From an uncultured Pirellulaceae bacterium (GTDB taxonomy: Bacteria > Planctomycetota > Planctomycetia > Pirellulales > Pirellulaceae): a stretch of 7,593 nucleotides of DNA. The notes beneath the pieces were generated by a model. It saw only the letters and a program-made list of their open reading frames with translations, was not told the DNA's origin and searched no databases. Where the stretch lies: positions 1-7,593 of the forward strand of contig CAKQNH010000204.1 of NCBI GenBank assembly GCA_934255105.1, written 5' to 3'. The position numbers and the translations under genes were made by a program. Shown here in pieces: positions 1 to 5,945 of this stretch (within the stretch, counting starts at the first letter, position 1; every line of letters starts with the position of its first letter).

Positions 1-651
1 GCAACCGACAGCGCGCTAGCCATGATGACCAGCCAGCAGTTAGCCGCCTTTGACATCTTCGCTGAAGGTGAGGAAACTCGCGGACGATTCGGCGACACTT
101 CCTTCGGCCGCGGATGCTTAGCGGCTATCCGCTTATTAGAGACCGGTGTGCGGTGCGTGGAAGTGGAGCTCAAAGGCTGGGATTCGCACATCAACAATCA
201 CGTGCTGCAGATGGGGCGAGCGCAAATCCTGGACTCAGCTTTGGCAGCCACGCTACAGGAATTGCATGCGCGCGACCTGCTCGACGACACGGTTGTCTTC
301 TGCGGCGGCGAATTCGGCAGGACGCCGCAAATCAATCCAGCCAGCGGACGCGATCACTGGCCGCACGGCTTCAGCGGGCTACTGGCCGGTGGTGGTTTTC
401 GCCGCGGCTATGTGCACGGTGCCACCCCGAATAATCCGGATCGAAAGTGGTTTCAGAAACAGCCCGGCGAGTCTGGGCAGAAGCCCGCGCTGGACGTTGC
501 GCGTTTTACCGACCGTCCGCTAACGATCCCCGACCTGCACGCTACGCTGCTGCAGGCGTTGGGAATCGACCCCGCGCAAGAACGCTTGACGCCAATAGGA
601 CGTCCGCTCAAGTGGAGCGACGGCCATGTGGCTCGCGAGCTGTTGGGATAG
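1..651 (+). CDS. DUF1501 family protein, C-terminal part (5' end outside window)
   Basis: The reading frame is open from base 1, so this is the 3' part of a longer gene; 216 residues are visible. DUF1501 proteins are abundant in planctomycetes, belong to the alkaline phosphatase/sulfatase-like fold and are usually exported. Their substrate is mostly unknown. Recognisable family blocks, numbered from base 1, are FGRGCLAAIRLLETGVR (about 35-51), GWDSH (59-63), GGEFGRTP (102-109), GRDHWPHGFS (116-125), a glycine-rich GGGFRRGYVHG (130-140) and the C-terminal DLHATLLQALGID (178-190). The Asp/His residues in GWDSH and GRDHW are the sort that bind metal in this superfamily, but that role is inferred. 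In planctomycetes such genes commonly follow a DUF1549/DUF1553 cytochrome-like gene, which would lie upstream of this window. An internal ATG at base 22 is unlikely to be the true start, because conserved family sequence normally extends far upstream. The gene is followed by a hairpin terminator. Confidence 0.88.
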   Translation, partial: ATDSALAMMTSQQLAAFDIFAEGEETRGRFGDTSFGRGCLAAIRLLETGVRCVEVELKGWDSHINNHVLQMGRAQILDSALAATLQELHARDLLDDTVVFCGGEFGRTPQINPASGRDHWPHGFSGLLAGGGFRRGYVHGATPNNPDRKWFQKQPGESGQKPALDVARFTDRPLTIPDLHATLLQALGIDPAQERLTPIGRPLKWSDGHVARELLG

Positions 652-675
652 CGCGTTAGGCTCACTTGAATGTAG

Positions 676-698
676 AACGATTGTCCCAATCGTTTTTT
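676..698 (+). terminator. Rho-independent terminator after the DUF1501 gene
   Basis: A perfect 8-bp stem (676-683 pairs with 687-694) encloses a 3-nt loop, TCC. A G-T and an A-T pair can extend the stem at its base. A run of six T at 693-698 overlaps and follows the 3' arm. It starts 24 nt after the DUF1501 stop codon and is oriented to end + strand transcription. The stem is only moderately GC-rich. On the minus strand no T-tract follows, so it would work poorly as a terminator for dsbD. Confidence 0.65.
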
Positions 699-700
699 GA

Positions 701-720
701 AGCAGTTGGGGACAACTGCT
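701..720. repeat. Second perfect hairpin in the convergent gap
   Basis: An 8-bp inverted repeat (701-708 pairs with 713-720) encloses a 4-nt loop, GGGA. It starts two bases after the T-tract of the upstream terminator hairpin. It has no T-tract on either strand, but it is the first stem-loop met by transcripts leaving the minus-strand dsbD gene, whose stop codon is 36 bp away. It may act as a weak terminator or an RNA 3'-end stabiliser for dsbD. Its core resembles the reverse complement of the first hairpin's core. Confidence 0.6.
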
Positions 721-755
721 CTACTCCCAGCCCAATATTAGAGTTGTACGGTTCA

Positions 756-3245
756 CTAGTTCGTATACGTGGTCAGCTTGGAATCGGGTTGGCTGGGGCC
801 AGCCTCCTTGAGCGCGCGTAGCAACTGCGACTCGGTGATGGCATCGCGCAAAATGATGGGAGGGGCGGACGGGTCGGCGGGATAAATGGCCAGCAGTGGA
901 ATCGACAGACTATCGAGCTCCTTTAGCTTGCTCATGATCTCGTCGGACGGCTCGGACCAATCGGCCAACAATGGAATGACGCCATTCTGATCGACCAACT
1001 GGGCAACCTTGGGGCGATCGATGGCGAACTTCATGTTGGCTTGACATGTCAAACACCAGCGCGCGGTGAATTCGACCATGACCGTTTTTCCAGCCGAGCG
1101 ATGGGTAGCCAGGGAGGCTTCGTTGTACGGTATCCAGGGAAGATCATGCTTGACGGGTCCCAGGAGGGTAAAGGCCCCCATGGCTCCGACTGCGGTCAAA
1201 GCCGCACCGGCAGCCCAGGCGGAACGCAAACGATACGCTTCTGCATAGGCAGGCACGCGGCCGATCAACCAGCAGGCAAACCAAACTACGATCAACAGTG
1301 TCAACGTGGCGATGCGGTAATCGGGAGCGATCATAGCCACGAAGTAGACGACGGTTAACAGGAGGGGAAACGCCAGGACTTGCTTGAGCGTATCCATCCA
1401 TGCACCGGGCTTGGGAAGCAAGCGGATCACGCCCGGATAGAAGCAAAGTGCAATGTAGGGGAGGCCCAAGCCGATTCCGACCAGCAGATACAGCAGGATT
1501 ATCGACGTCACCGAGAGGGTTAACGTCAATCCGAAGAGGGTCCCCAGAAACGGCCCCGAACAGGGCGTGGCCAGTAAGGTAGTGAGGATGCCTTTGAAAA
1601 ACGCGCCTGTTAGCCCCTCTTGCTCCATCAGCTTGCCAGACTTATTCGACGTGGCGAATCCAGGTATAGGAATCTCCCACACTCCCAGAAAGCTCAAGGC
1701 CATGGCGAAGATCAGCACGGCCATAGGAACTTGGAATTCTAAACGCGTAAATTGCTGTCCCCAGCCGAATGCCTCGCCGGCCAGTTTGGCGAACACGTTA
1801 GCCAACGCCAGCACCAACATCACTGCTAGAATGCCTCCCACATAGGAGACGTTGAGCGAAATTATTTTGCCTCGGTTGCTCCCCGATTGATTGACAAAGC
1901 CCATTAACTTGAGCCCGATCACGGGTAGGACGCAGGGCATGAAGTTGAGGATGAAACCGCCGGCCAGCGCCGCTAGGACCATCCAAATATCCAGCCCAGC
2001 ACCCGCCGTTCGAGAAGCTGTTTTGGTGCTCTCGTTGTCTGTCGTCGCTTGATCGATCCAGTCCGTCAGGCTGTCCCGGTCGACAACCGTCACAAAATCT
2101 TCCTGTGCAAAGGTCATCGCCACGGCGGGCGCAGGCACGGGTGGAGCGGCCGTGACGATCAGATTGCCCGCCACCGACAGGCCGCTCTGCTTGCTACAGG
2201 AACGATCGTTGCAAGTCACAAAGCCAACTTGCAGCTCGAGCGGGTACTCGCCCGCCTGCGCACTGTCCGGCACACGGATCGGAATGCGCCACGTGACATC
2301 GCCATCGTGATAGCTGATGGGGGTTTCAAGTCGACTGTCGACCAAGATAGGTGCATCGGTCTTGGGCCTACCGAATCGCAAACCGGCTTTGGACGTAGCC
2401 ACGATCGCCGTGCGAAACTCAGAATCCTCCTCGACGAAGGGATAGATGTGATAGCCTTCGTCCAGATCCGCAGTCAGAGTTATTACGGCTAGGTCGCCGG
2501 GTTTCACCTGCGCAGGTGACAGGCTGGCGGTCCAAACGGCCTGAGTGTCGGTGATCCGCAGGGATTCACTTCGCGGCTGCTCACCGTAGTTCCCCTTGAA
2601 CTTGGCCGTCATTTTTTTGGTGATCGGGATGCACGATCCGCCCGTCATGCAGACTTGACCGTCCAGCACGACCTCCAAGGAATTCTGCTCGGGATCGAGT
2701 TGTTTTGAGACGGTGAATGGAGCGGTCCAGGTGACGACGCCGTGATGTTCTTCGATCGGCAGGCCGGGCCAGGCGCGGTCCGATCCGATGTCAGGAGCTT
2801 GGTTAGGAATGAAGGGGCCGGTGAGATTGACCGATTCACTGAGCAGCTTGATCTTAGTAGCCATGGGGCCACCTTCAGGCTGAGTCGTCGAGTACAGGTG
2901 CCAGTTGTCGGCGATGTCGGCCGTGACCGAAATGCGTCCGCTCTTGCCCGCCGATTCCAACTCGTAGCCCGCTTCGAAAGTAGCGTTCTCGCCATTCGCA
3001 GCGCTACCACCGCCGAGGCCAGGGAGACCGAAACCGCCAAACGGAGTTGTCGACAGCTCCTTACCTTTGGCTTGCCCTTTGGATGCTTGCGTTTTGGACG
3101 CCTGCGCATTGGACGCCTGCGCATTGGATGCCTGCGTTTTGGTGGGTGCCTGCCCTTGGGCTAGCACCGAAACAGGGGCCACCATCAGCCACGCCAAAGC
3201 CCAACATATAGCCAGCCGAGTAGCTGTGCGAATGGAAGCGTTCAT
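756..3245 (-). CDS. dsbD: DsbD-type thiol:disulfide interchange protein with two N-terminal DsbD-alpha-like domains
   Basis: This membrane protein should pass electrons from cytoplasmic thioredoxin to periplasmic thiol proteins. The chosen start (ATG 3245-3243; 829 aa) places a classical signal peptide at once: MNASIR, a hydrophobic core and an AQ cleavage site near residue 29. An in-frame ATG at 3287 would add 14 residues and is less likely. Domains in order: an Ala/Gln/Ser/Lys repeat linker (about 35-62); a first DsbD-alpha-like domain (about 89-219) with the pair C199/C205 (CMTGGSC); a second such domain (about 232-364) with C345/C350 (CNDRSC); a DsbD-beta membrane domain (about 418-695, roughly eight helices) with NFMPCVLPV (C438) and ATPCSGPF (C562); and a DsbD-gamma thioredoxin-like domain (about 701-816) with WCLTC (C731/C734) and a SIP cis-proline candidate (P783). 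All expected redox cysteines are present. It is much longer than the roughly 565-aa E. coli DsbD, because of the extra alpha-like domain and linker. It is transcribed alone, divergently from the DUF1080 gene. Confidence 0.92.
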   Translation of the reverse strand: MNASIRTATRLAICWALAWLMVAPVSVLAQGQAPTKTQASNAQASNAQASKTQASKGQAKGKELSTTPFGGFGLPGLGGGSAANGENATFEAGYELESAGKSGRISVTADIADNWHLYSTTQPEGGPMATKIKLLSESVNLTGPFIPNQAPDIGSDRAWPGLPIEEHHGVVTWTAPFTVSKQLDPEQNSLEVVLDGQVCMTGGSCIPITKKMTAKFKGNYGEQPRSESLRITDTQAVWTASLSPAQVKPGDLAVITLTADLDEGYHIYPFVEEDSEFRTAIVATSKAGLRFGRPKTDAPILVDSRLETPISYHDGDVTWRIPIRVPDSAQAGEYPLELQVGFVTCNDRSCSKQSGLSVAGNLIVTAAPPVPAPAVAMTFAQEDFVTVVDRDSLTDWIDQATTDNESTKTASRTAGAGLDIWMVLAALAGGFILNFMPCVLPVIGLKLMGFVNQSGSNRGKIISLNVSYVGGILAVMLVLALANVFAKLAGEAFGWGQQFTRLEFQVPMAVLIFAMALSFLGVWEIPIPGFATSNKSGKLMEQEGLTGAFFKGILTTLLATPCSGPFLGTLFGLTLTLSVTSIILLYLLVGIGLGLPYIALCFYPGVIRLLPKPGAWMDTLKQVLAFPLLLTVVYFVAMIAPDYRIATLTLLIVVWFACWLIGRVPAYAEAYRLRSAWAAGAALTAVGAMGAFTLLGPVKHDLPWIPYNEASLATHRSAGKTVMVEFTARWCLTCQANMKFAIDRPKVAQLVDQNGVIPLLADWSEPSDEIMSKLKELDSLSIPLLAIYPADPSAPPIILRDAITESQLLRALKEAGPSQPDSKLTTYTN
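3070..3144. repeat. 15-bp tandem repeat inside dsbD
   Basis: Five consecutive 15-bp units start at 3070, 3085, 3100, 3115 and 3130. Read on the + strand they follow the pattern GCyTGCsyyyTTGGAy, with variation mainly at the central bases and the last two. On the coding (minus) strand they encode the pentapeptide series TQASN, AQASN, AQASK, TQASK and GQAK. This forms a flexible hydrophilic linker directly after the signal peptide. Because the unit is a multiple of three, gain or loss of copies would keep the frame. Confidence 0.85.
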
Positions 3246-3270
3246 AGAAGATCGTTTTCCTATTGCTTGC

Positions 3271-3286
3271 TGGCGCGTGCGCGCCA
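3271..3286. promoter_or_regulatory. GC-rich palindrome, possible operator in the divergent promoter region
   Basis: TGGCGCG (3271-3277) and CGCGCCA (3280-3286) form a perfect 7-bp inverted repeat around a 2-bp spacer. It lies 25 bp upstream of the chosen dsbD start, in the region shared by two divergent genes. A dyad this compact suits a dimeric DNA-binding protein better than an RNA hairpin, since a 2-nt loop is sterically unfavourable. No regulator gene is visible in the window to match it. Confidence 0.35.
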
Positions 3287-3324
3287 AGTATCGAGTATCA
3301 TGTTTAGCTGCGGTATACAGTGTA

Positions 3325-3354
3325 TGTTTACCCCATTCCTGTTAGCGCGGTCAA
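3325..3354 (-). promoter_or_regulatory. Possible sigma70-like promoter for dsbD
   Basis: On the minus strand a TTGACC box (3354-3349) lies 18 nt upstream of TAAACA (3330-3325). It points toward dsbD and would give a leader of roughly 70 nt before the start at 3245. Planctomycete promoter consensus is poorly defined, and the -10 match is only partial, so this is a weak prediction. Confidence 0.3.
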
Positions 3355-3443
3355 CGCTGCCGAAGCCTTTCCCGTGCCAATCTAGGCCAAACACATCATC
3401 ACGCAACCCCATCACACCCCCCGCAGGTGTACTGCTTCATTTC

Positions 3444-3448
3444 AAAGG
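3444..3448 (+). promoter_or_regulatory. Ribosome binding site of the DUF1080 gene
   Basis: AAAGG ends 7 nt before the ATG at 3456. It supports that ATG as the start rather than upstream in-frame ATGs, such as the one at 3267. Confidence 0.6.
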
Positions 3449-3455
3449 TAAACCT

Positions 3456-4340
3456 ATGTCGTTCATCAGACTGTCGCTGCTTGGCCTGCTCTATTCTACC
3501 CTGGTCAGCTCTGCGCTGCTCAGCCCGGCACCCGCCCAGGAGCCCGTCCAGAAAGCTGCCCAGGCACCAGCCCAGGCGCCCGCACAGGTCGCCAACTCGG
3601 CGGCTGAAGCCCCAGCCGGCGAGTGGATTCAACTCTTCAACGGCCAAGACCTGACCGGCTGGATTCCCAAGATTCGCTATCAGGAGCTGGGGGTCAATTA
3701 TGGCGCTACGTTTCGCGTCGAAGATGGGTTGCTGAAGGTGCGCTACGAAGCGGAGCAATACCCAGAGTTCGGCGAGCGGTTCGGCCACTTGTTTTACGAA
3801 AAGCCATTTTCGCATTACCGCTTGCGTGTCGAATACCGGTTTGTCGGCGAGCAGTGCAAGGGTGGCCCAGGCTGGGCCACGCGCAACAGCGGTATGATGC
3901 TGCATGGAGAAGACCCAGCATTGATGGCTGTCGATCAAGATTTCCCAGCTTCGATCGAATGCCAATTGTTGGGTGGCAACGGCCGCGACCCGCGGACTAC
4001 CGTCAATCTATGTACACCGGGCACCAATGTGGTCATGAACGGAAAATTGTTTCTGCCGCACTGCACCAGTTCACGCTCTAAGACCTATCACGGCGAGCAG
4101 TGGGTAACCGTTGAGGTTGAGGTGCGAGGTGCCGGTGTGATCAAGCACATCATCGACGGGGAAACGGTCCTGGAGTACTCGGAGCCGCAATACGACGAGC
4201 GCGACCCGCACGCAAAGATGCTAGCAGAGAAGCAGGGGGGACTGTTGATCTCCGGCGGGACCATTTCGCTGCAAAGCGAAAGTCATCCTATCGATTTTCG
4301 CAAAGTCGAATTGCTTATTTTGGAAGAGCCGGCTGAGTAA
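3456..4340 (+). CDS. Secreted DUF1080 (3-keto-disaccharide hydrolase-like) protein
   Basis: The 294-residue protein begins with a signal peptide (MSFIRLSLLGLLYSTLVSSA, likely cleaved after the AQ-type site near residue 28), so it should act in the envelope or outside the cell. A low-complexity Ala/Pro/Gln linker (about 29-55) leads into a DUF1080 domain (about 55-289). The entry motif EWIQLFNGQDLTGW (56-69) is diagnostic for this family, and later segments such as RNSGMMLHGED (143-153) and QGGLLISGGTISLQ (260-273) agree with its concanavalin/lectin-like sandwich. Family members are described as 3-keto-disaccharide hydrolases acting on oxidised sugars, but the substrate here is not known. The start is chosen because AAAGG lies 7 nt upstream and the signal peptide follows directly. 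An upstream frame open to 3267 lacks any signal-like sequence. The stop codon overlaps the next gene's ATG by one base (TAATG), pointing to translational coupling with the HAD phosphatase. Confidence 0.88.
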   Translation: MSFIRLSLLGLLYSTLVSSALLSPAPAQEPVQKAAQAPAQAPAQVANSAAEAPAGEWIQLFNGQDLTGWIPKIRYQELGVNYGATFRVEDGLLKVRYEAEQYPEFGERFGHLFYEKPFSHYRLRVEYRFVGEQCKGGPGWATRNSGMMLHGEDPALMAVDQDFPASIECQLLGGNGRDPRTTVNLCTPGTNVVMNGKLFLPHCTSSRSKTYHGEQWVTVEVEVRGAGVIKHIIDGETVLEYSEPQYDERDPHAKMLAEKQGGLLISGGTISLQSESHPIDFRKVELLILEEPAE

Positions 4341-5029
4341 TGGTCGTACTATTTGATATCGACGGGACGTTGATCAATTCGCAAGGTGCCGGCGGGGCAG
4401 CGCTTTGCTTAGCGCTGACTCAGGCCTTTGGGATTCGGGCACCGCGTATGATCCCGTTGCACGGCCGCACCGATTTGGGGGTCTTTTTCGAATTGCTAAC
4501 GCGCAACGGCATCGAGGACTCTGAGGATAATTTTCAGCACCTACAAGCGGCTTACTTTGACAGTCTGCCTGGTGAGCTGAAGCGGCGCGGCGGCGTGATC
4601 CTGCCCGGTGTGGTGGAGATGCTGGGTCAACTGAGGCAGACTTCGGGCTGTCAAGTCGGTTTACTGACGGGAAACATGCCAGTCTCCGCCCAGATGAAGC
4701 TCGAACATTTCGGCTTGTGGGAATCGTTCGAATTTGGGATTTTTGGAGACACGGTCGCGCATCGGCCCGATTTGAGTGGACAAGTGATGTCGGTCGTCAA
4801 TAATCACAGTGGACATGAAGTCCCCCCGCAGTGCATTATAGTAATCGGCGATACTCCGCTGGACGTGCAGCTAGCACGCGCACTACAGGCGCGCTGTTTG
4901 GCGGTCTGCACGGGTGGCTTCACAGCCGACGAACTGTTGACCGCCGGAGCTTGTCGCGCAGTGGACGATTTGAGCGCCACGACAGATTTGGTGGCTTGGA
5001 TTTTTACACAAACGGAGTTGAAGTTATGA
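4340..5029 (+). CDS. HAD-superfamily hydrolase (phosphoglycolate phosphatase-like)
   Basis: This 229-residue cytoplasmic protein has all four HAD motifs. Motif I is FDIDGTL (D6 as nucleophile, D8 as acid/base). Motif II is LLTGN (T110), motif III is K120 in the segment MKLEHFG, and motif IV is IGDTPLD (D171, D175) for Mg2+ binding. A helical cap lies between motifs I and II (about residues 16-85), as in the phosphoglycolate phosphatase/beta-phosphoglucomutase group. The substrate cannot be fixed from sequence; a small phosphorylated sugar or glycolate-like compound is a family-based guess. There is no signal peptide. The gene begins inside the stop codon of the DUF1080 gene and its own stop overlaps the start of the rRNA methyltransferase gene (ATGA). 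It is therefore the middle cistron of a tightly packed unit. Confidence 0.85.
   Translation: MVVLFDIDGTLINSQGAGGAALCLALTQAFGIRAPRMIPLHGRTDLGVFFELLTRNGIEDSEDNFQHLQAAYFDSLPGELKRRGGVILPGVVEMLGQLRQTSGCQVGLLTGNMPVSAQMKLEHFGLWESFEFGIFGDTVAHRPDLSGQVMSVVNNHSGHEVPPQCIIVIGDTPLDVQLARALQARCLAVCTGGFTADELLTAGACRAVDDLSATTDLVAWIFTQTELKL
5014..5017 (+). promoter_or_regulatory. Ribosome binding site of the rsmG-like gene
   Basis: GGAG lies 8 nt before the ATG at 5026, within the 3' end of the HAD gene. It supports the ATG in the ATGA overlap as the start. Confidence 0.6.
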
Positions 5030-5757
5030 GCAATTTGAGGACAGCGATGGACGACGTGGATTTAGACGTCAATTTAACTGGCGAGGATGCTGAGACCGAC
5101 ATGGCTGAGGCCAGCCCGAGCGGCTGCCTGCAGGAAGCGGCAGAGCGGATAGGCATCGACCTACCCGGCGACGTGCTGGCCAAACTGGAAGACTACTGTG
5201 CTGCATTGTGGGACTGGAATACCAAGATCAATTTGACCCGCCACACCAATTTCGATCTATTCGCACGCCGCGATCTGCTCGATTCAGTGAAGCTGGCAGA
5301 GCAATTGAGCGAGGACGAAGAGGTACTGGACGTGGGGACCGGCGGTGGCGTGCCTGGCATTCCGCTGGCGATCCTGCGGCCCGACCTGACGGTCAGCTTG
5401 TGTGACGGCGTGGCTAAAAAATCCAAAGTGGTCAAAGATATAGTCAAGCGGCTCGAACTGCCTGTAGCCGTATACCCAATGCGAGTCCAAGACGTGCTGG
5501 AGGACCTGCGCTTCAATAGCCTGGTTACTCGAGCCGTAGGGAGCATCTCGCAGTTGCTAGGCTGGATGGGCGAGTACTGGATGGGCTGCGACCGATTGCT
5601 GGCCATCAAGGGGCCACGCTGGGTCGAAGAGCGGGGCGAGGCGCGCCATCGCGGGCTGATGCATGAAATCGAATTGCGACGAATTGCCTCGTACACCATG
5701 CCGGGGACCGAGTCGGAATCGGTTATTTTGCAAATGAATCGCCGGAAGCATTCATAA
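5026..5757 (+). CDS. rsmG: RsmG-like 16S rRNA (guanine-N7) methyltransferase
   Basis: RsmG (GidB) uses S-adenosylmethionine to methylate N7 of a guanine in the 530 loop of 16S rRNA (G527 in E. coli). The 243-residue protein carries the family blocks LWDWNTKINLT (61-71) and a DLLDSVKL segment (83-90). The SAM-binding motif I is VLDVGTGGGVPGIPLAI (100-116). Also present are the acidic residue D127 ending strand 2, followed by KKSK, a TRA segment (168-170) and LAIKG (192-196). It is longer than the 207-aa E. coli protein, mainly through an acidic, probably disordered N-terminal extension of about 35 residues. The ATG at 5026 overlaps the HAD stop as ATGA and has GGAG 8 nt upstream. An in-frame upstream ATG at 4831 lies within the HAD gene and gives an arginine-rich, non-homologous leader, so it is rejected. 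The usual neighbours mnmG and parA/parB are absent. Another class I methyltransferase specificity is possible but less likely. Confidence 0.83.
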   Translation: MSNLRTAMDDVDLDVNLTGEDAETDMAEASPSGCLQEAAERIGIDLPGDVLAKLEDYCAALWDWNTKINLTRHTNFDLFARRDLLDSVKLAEQLSEDEEVLDVGTGGGVPGIPLAILRPDLTVSLCDGVAKKSKVVKDIVKRLELPVAVYPMRVQDVLEDLRFNSLVTRAVGSISQLLGWMGEYWMGCDRLLAIKGPRWVEERGEARHRGLMHEIELRRIASYTMPGTESESVILQMNRRKHS

Positions 5758-5797
5758 ATTGCCCTCTCCCCTTGCCGAGTTCGCCAAGCTGTGCACA

Positions 5798-5817
5798 CTC
5801 ACTCCCTATGGAGTGAG
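5798..5817. repeat. Inverted repeat between rsmG and cysD
   Basis: CTCACTCC (5798-5805) and GGAGTGAG (5810-5817) form a perfect 8-bp stem with a 4-nt loop, CTAT, 40 nt after the rsmG stop. No T-tract follows on either strand, so it is not a standard intrinsic terminator. Two CCCATGG copies (5826-5832 and 5843-5849) follow and could form a further, weaker stem. It may mark the 3' end of the upstream unit or lie in the cysD leader. Confidence 0.5.
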
Positions 5818-5945
5818 CATCTGAGCCCATGGTCTGCTGCTCCCCATGGTTGTGCCGTGGTCCTGCGTAGCTCCTCGCGCCGCTGGAGCCACGCCAGGCC
5901 AACTCAAATTCACGTTTTTCATTTTTATAGGGCCTGCCCTGAACT

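Noticed and set aside
3267..3455. Upstream extension of the DUF1080 gene to an in-frame ATG at 3267
   Set aside because: The ATG at 3456 has AAAGG at good spacing and is followed immediately by a signal peptide, which the extension would bury.
3399..3965. 188-codon open frame on the minus strand opposite the DUF1080 gene
   Set aside because: It overlaps a well-supported gene entirely, lacks any recognisable domain and is explained by codon bias on the opposite strand.
4831..5025. Upstream extension of the rsmG-like gene
   Set aside because: It would overlap the HAD gene by about 200 bp and encode an arginine-rich leader without family similarity.
5193..5798. 201-codon minus-strand open frame opposite rsmG
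   Set aside because: Its composition is Ser/Arg-rich with no family signature, and the + strand frame encodes clear RsmG motifs.
5798..5817. Intrinsic terminator after rsmG
   Set aside because: The stem is good but no T-tract follows on either strand, so it is listed only as an inverted repeat.
5926..5931. TATAGG as a -10 box for a near-leaderless cysD transcript
   Set aside because: No reasonable -35 box lies 16-18 nt upstream, and AT-rich hexamers are expected by chance in this T-rich stretch.
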